A stretch of 32,020 bases of DNA from contig SXSC01000226.1 of the NCBI GenBank assembly GCA_005792355.1, forward strand, positions 1-32,020, read 5' to 3'. The stretch is from Opitutaceae bacterium. GTDB taxonomy: Bacteria > Verrucomicrobiota > Verrucomicrobiia > Opitutales > Opitutaceae. The notes below the pieces were generated by a model, which was not told the origin of the DNA, searched no databases, and was given only the letters and a program-made list of their open reading frames with translations. A program made the translations under genes and the position numbers. Positions 30,035 through 32,020 of the stretch are shown one piece after another (position 1 is the stretch's first letter; every line of letters begins with the position of its first letter).

Positions 30035-30949
30035 ATGCCGTCCGTTTCCACCTGCCCGCGCCTTGTGCTCTCCGCCTGCCCCCTCTGTGGCGGCCGCGCA
30101 CTCCCCCGCGTCACGACGGTGGGAACGCATCCGGTCGTCCGTTGCCGGTCCTGCCGGTTGCAATTCACCAACCCACAGCCCACCGACGCCGCACTCGCGG
30201 AAATCTACGGTCCGGACTATGTCCTCGCCGCGGACGGCACCGCCGCCGCGGACATCATCACCCGGGCCAAACGCGCCACCGCCGACCACTACCTCGACCT
30301 GATTGCGCGCGTGGCGCCCATGGCGCCCGGCACCCGCCTGATCGAAATTGGCTGCGGGGCGGGAAACTTCCTGCGGCAGGCCGCCCGGCGCGGCTTCGAC
30401 GTCACGGGCGTGGAGTATTCCCCCTTCGCCTGCGACCGCGCCCGCGCCACCCTCGGCGGCACCGGTCGCGTGCTCCAGGGCGAAATCGACGAGGTCGCCT
30501 CCGAGGGTGGCAGGTACGGGGTGTGCGTGATGTGCGATGTGATCGAACACGTGCGCGATCCGGCGGTCTTCCTGCGCAAGGCCTTCAACCTGCTCCAGAC
30601 CGGCGGCGTGGTGTTCATCGCCACCCCCAGCATTGACTCGTGGTCCGCCCGCCTGCTCGGTCGGCGCTGGATGGAGCTCAAGGCGGAGCATCTGTTTTAC
30701 TTTTCGCGCCGCACCATCACGCGCCAGCTCGAGGCCGCGGGCTTTGCCGCCAGCACGCTGCATCCCGGCGTGAAGAAACTGAGCTTTGACTACATCAACG
30801 CGCATTTCGAAAAATATCCGGTCACCGGCATCACCCCCGCCCTCCGCCTGCTGCGGGCGCTCCTCCCCGTCCCGTGGTGCGTTCGTCCGTTTTCGGTCGT
30901 GGCGAGCGGATTGATTGCTGTTGCGCGCAAACCCGCTGAGTCCGCATGA
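30035..30949 (+). CDS. zinc-ribbon class I SAM methyltransferase
   Basis: 304 residues from the ATG at 30035, chosen because the zinc ribbon follows at once; the longer upstream frame overlaps the toxin-like gene. C15, C18, C37 and C40 form two CxxC knuckles around a short hairpin. FTNPQPTDAALAEIYGPDY is the typical linker helix of this family. The SAM loop is EIGCGAGNF from residue 104, with MCDVIEHVRDPAVFL and a C-terminal ATPSIDSWSARLLG...WMELKAEHLFYFS stretch. The last motif (H-L-F-Y-F-S) is common in methyltransferases acting on glycan-related substrates. It lacks the repeat-encoded linker of its paralogue at 27850. The stop overlaps the next start (ATGA), coupling it to the GT2 gene. 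Confidence 0.83.
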   Translation: MPSVSTCPRLVLSACPLCGGRALPRVTTVGTHPVVRCRSCRLQFTNPQPTDAALAEIYGPDYVLAADGTAAADIITRAKRATADHYLDLIARVAPMAPGTRLIEIGCGAGNFLRQAARRGFDVTGVEYSPFACDRARATLGGTGRVLQGEIDEVASEGGRYGVCVMCDVIEHVRDPAVFLRKAFNLLQTGGVVFIATPSIDSWSARLLGRRWMELKAEHLFYFSRRTITRQLEAAGFAASTLHPGVKKLSFDYINAHFEKYPVTGITPALRLLRALLPVPWCVRPFSVVASGLIAVARKPAESA

Positions 30950-31704
30950 CCCCCACCGTTCCCGCCTTCTCCGCCCGACCCTCGGTGCTCTCGGTCGTGG
31001 TGCCGATCTACAACGAGGCCGCGACCGTGCGCACCGCCCTCGACGCCATCGTGGCGAAACAAATCCCCGGCTGGACGCTCGAGCTCATTTTCGTCGAGAG
31101 CAATTCGACCGACGGCACGCGCGCCATCGTGGAGACGTATCGGGACCATCCCCGGGTGAAACTGATCCTCGAGGACCGGCCGCGCGGCAAAGGCCACGCC
31201 GTCCGCGCTGGCTTTGCCGTGGCCACCGGCGACGTGATCCTGATTCAGGACGCCGATCTCGAGTACGACCTGGATGACTACGACGTGCTCGTCGCGCCGA
31301 TTGCCGCGGGACGGCAGACCTTCGTGCTCGGTTGCCGGCACGGTGAGAGTGGCTGGGCCATCCGCCAGTTTTCCGACCAGCCGCTCCAAGCCCTCATCCT
31401 GAATTGCGCGCACTGGGGCTTCACGCTCCTCATCAACGGCGCGCTCGGCATCTGGCTCCGCGACCCGTTCACGATGTACAAGGTGTTCCGCCGCGACTGC
31501 CTCGACGGCCTCACCTTCGAGTGCAACCGCTTCGACTTCGATTGGGAACTGCTGATCAAACTCGTCCGCCGCGGCCACCGGCCAGTCGAGATTCCCATCA
31601 GCTACAAATCGCGATCCTTCAAGGAGGGGAAAAAAATTTCCATGCTCCGCGATCCGATCACGTGGCTCTGGGCGCTCGCAAAATTCCGGTTCAAGCGACT
31701 TTAA
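30946..31704 (+). CDS. GT2 glycosyltransferase with ESNSTDG motif
   Basis: 252 residues, a compact single-domain GT-A enzyme of the dolichol-phosphate-sugar synthase type. The opening strand LSVVVPIYNEAATV is typical. The usual D-D-G-S-T-D-G motif reads ESNSTDG at 51-57, and the metal-binding motif is DADLEYD at 102-108. The C-terminal part GLTFECNRFDFDWELLIKL holds the conserved region near the acceptor site, and KSRSFKEGKKI is the basic lipid-interacting tail seen in this group. There are no clear membrane helices at the C-terminus. It probably makes a polyprenyl-phosphate-linked sugar used by the membrane glycosyltransferases of the locus (inference). It is coupled by ATGA to the methyltransferase before it. 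Confidence 0.83.
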   Translation: MTPTVPAFSARPSVLSVVVPIYNEAATVRTALDAIVAKQIPGWTLELIFVESNSTDGTRAIVETYRDHPRVKLILEDRPRGKGHAVRAGFAVATGDVILIQDADLEYDLDDYDVLVAPIAAGRQTFVLGCRHGESGWAIRQFSDQPLQALILNCAHWGFTLLINGALGIWLRDPFTMYKVFRRDCLDGLTFECNRFDFDWELLIKLVRRGHRPVEIPISYKSRSFKEGKKISMLRDPITWLWALAKFRFKRL

Positions 31705-32020
31705 GGGACCGGCTCTTTTTGCCCTTGAGTTGGTCCGGTCACCCTTGCGGACACCATGGTGTACTTGCCGGGGGATGCCGGATTAGGGGTTGCGGGGAAT
31801 GCCGCGGTCCGATTCCGTATCCACCCTTCACCCACCCCTAAATCCCTCCCGGATCCGATCCCCCTGAAAATCCAGGTTCCTAGCCCGCATTTTTCACACT
31901 TTCCGCGGAATTCTCCCCGCGCTTGACGAGTTTCGGGCGGCGTGAGCTTGGATCTCTGGGGTTCACGCGGGCTAAAACAAAACCGCCAGGCGGTTTTGAA
32001 CTTAGCCCGGACATCCCTGA
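31705..32020. other. 316-base non-coding end of the window, several palindromes
   Basis: No gene is supported. GACCGG (31707-31712) can pair with CCGGTC (31735-31740) right after the GT2 stop, a weak terminator candidate. A perfect 12-base palindrome ACACCATGGTGT lies at 31751-31762. GGATTAGGGGTTG (31780-31792) is nearly complementary to CACCCCTAAATCC (31833-31845). Confidence 0.5.
31968..32009. repeat. nested palindrome at window end (family 10)
   Basis: The outer arms CGGGCTAA (31968-31975) and TTAGCCCG (32002-32009) enclose the inner perfect arms AAAACCGCC (31979-31987) and GGCGGTTTT (31989-31997). The inner core matches the palindrome in the gmhB-like gene. It could serve as a bidirectional transcription terminator as well as a repeat. 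Confidence 0.6.

Overview
The window is very GC-rich, densely coding and carries no rRNA, tRNA, CRISPR array or recognisable transposase. Gene content and style fit a cell-surface polysaccharide locus of a Gram-negative bacterium. Visible clues are C/G-ending codons, almost no Shine-Dalgarno sites, pyrimidine-rich leaders, many ATGA/GTGA overlaps and many dispersed quasi-palindromic repeats. My best guess, from pattern recognition only, is an Opitutaceae-like member of Verrucomicrobiota.

Layout. 1-3009: a GT2-methyltransferase fusion gene sits between two broken copies of a polytopic membrane glycosyltransferase-like (GT-C-like) gene. 3588-5514: a sugar-nucleotide epimerase/dehydratase and a short-chain dehydrogenase. 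5561-10199, minus strand: a PTPS-related/GT-C-like membrane protein, a GtrA-like protein and an intact relative of the broken membrane genes. 10551-16249, plus strand: a Gfo/Idh/MocA oxidoreductase, a small S23-type four-helix-bundle gene inside an inverted repeat, then hddA, hddC, gmhA-like, gmhB-like and a transaldolase-like gene. Together the last five could make GDP-D-glycero-alpha-D-manno-heptose from sedoheptulose 7-phosphate and help supply that precursor. 16405-28878: a 1402-residue triple glycosyltransferase with a central coiled coil, two methyltransferases, two very large membrane proteins (one YfhO-like) and a third methyltransferase. 28879-29437: a non-coding stretch with a remnant of the GT-C-like family. 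29438-29940: a small overlapping gene pair resembling a toxin-antitoxin module. 30035-31704: another methyltransferase and a GT2 glycosyltransferase.

How the genes work together (inference). The heptose genes make the activated sugar. The epimerase, dehydrogenase and oxidoreductase would modify sugar nucleotides. The GT4/GT2 enzymes and membrane glycosyltransferases would assemble the glycan at the inner membrane, and the methyltransferases would decorate or cap it.

Most unusual is a layer of hairpin-forming repeats. At least eight are built of repetitive pyrimidine-rich 'phrases' facing purine-rich complements. They sit at gene borders, where one arm may contain the stop codon and the other end just before the next start codon. 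Others lie in frame inside three large genes and add low-complexity linkers to the proteins. One encloses the S23-type gene, an arrangement like the intervening sequences of 23S rRNA but here outside any rRNA. This is the best candidate for an undescribed mobile or regulatory system in the window.
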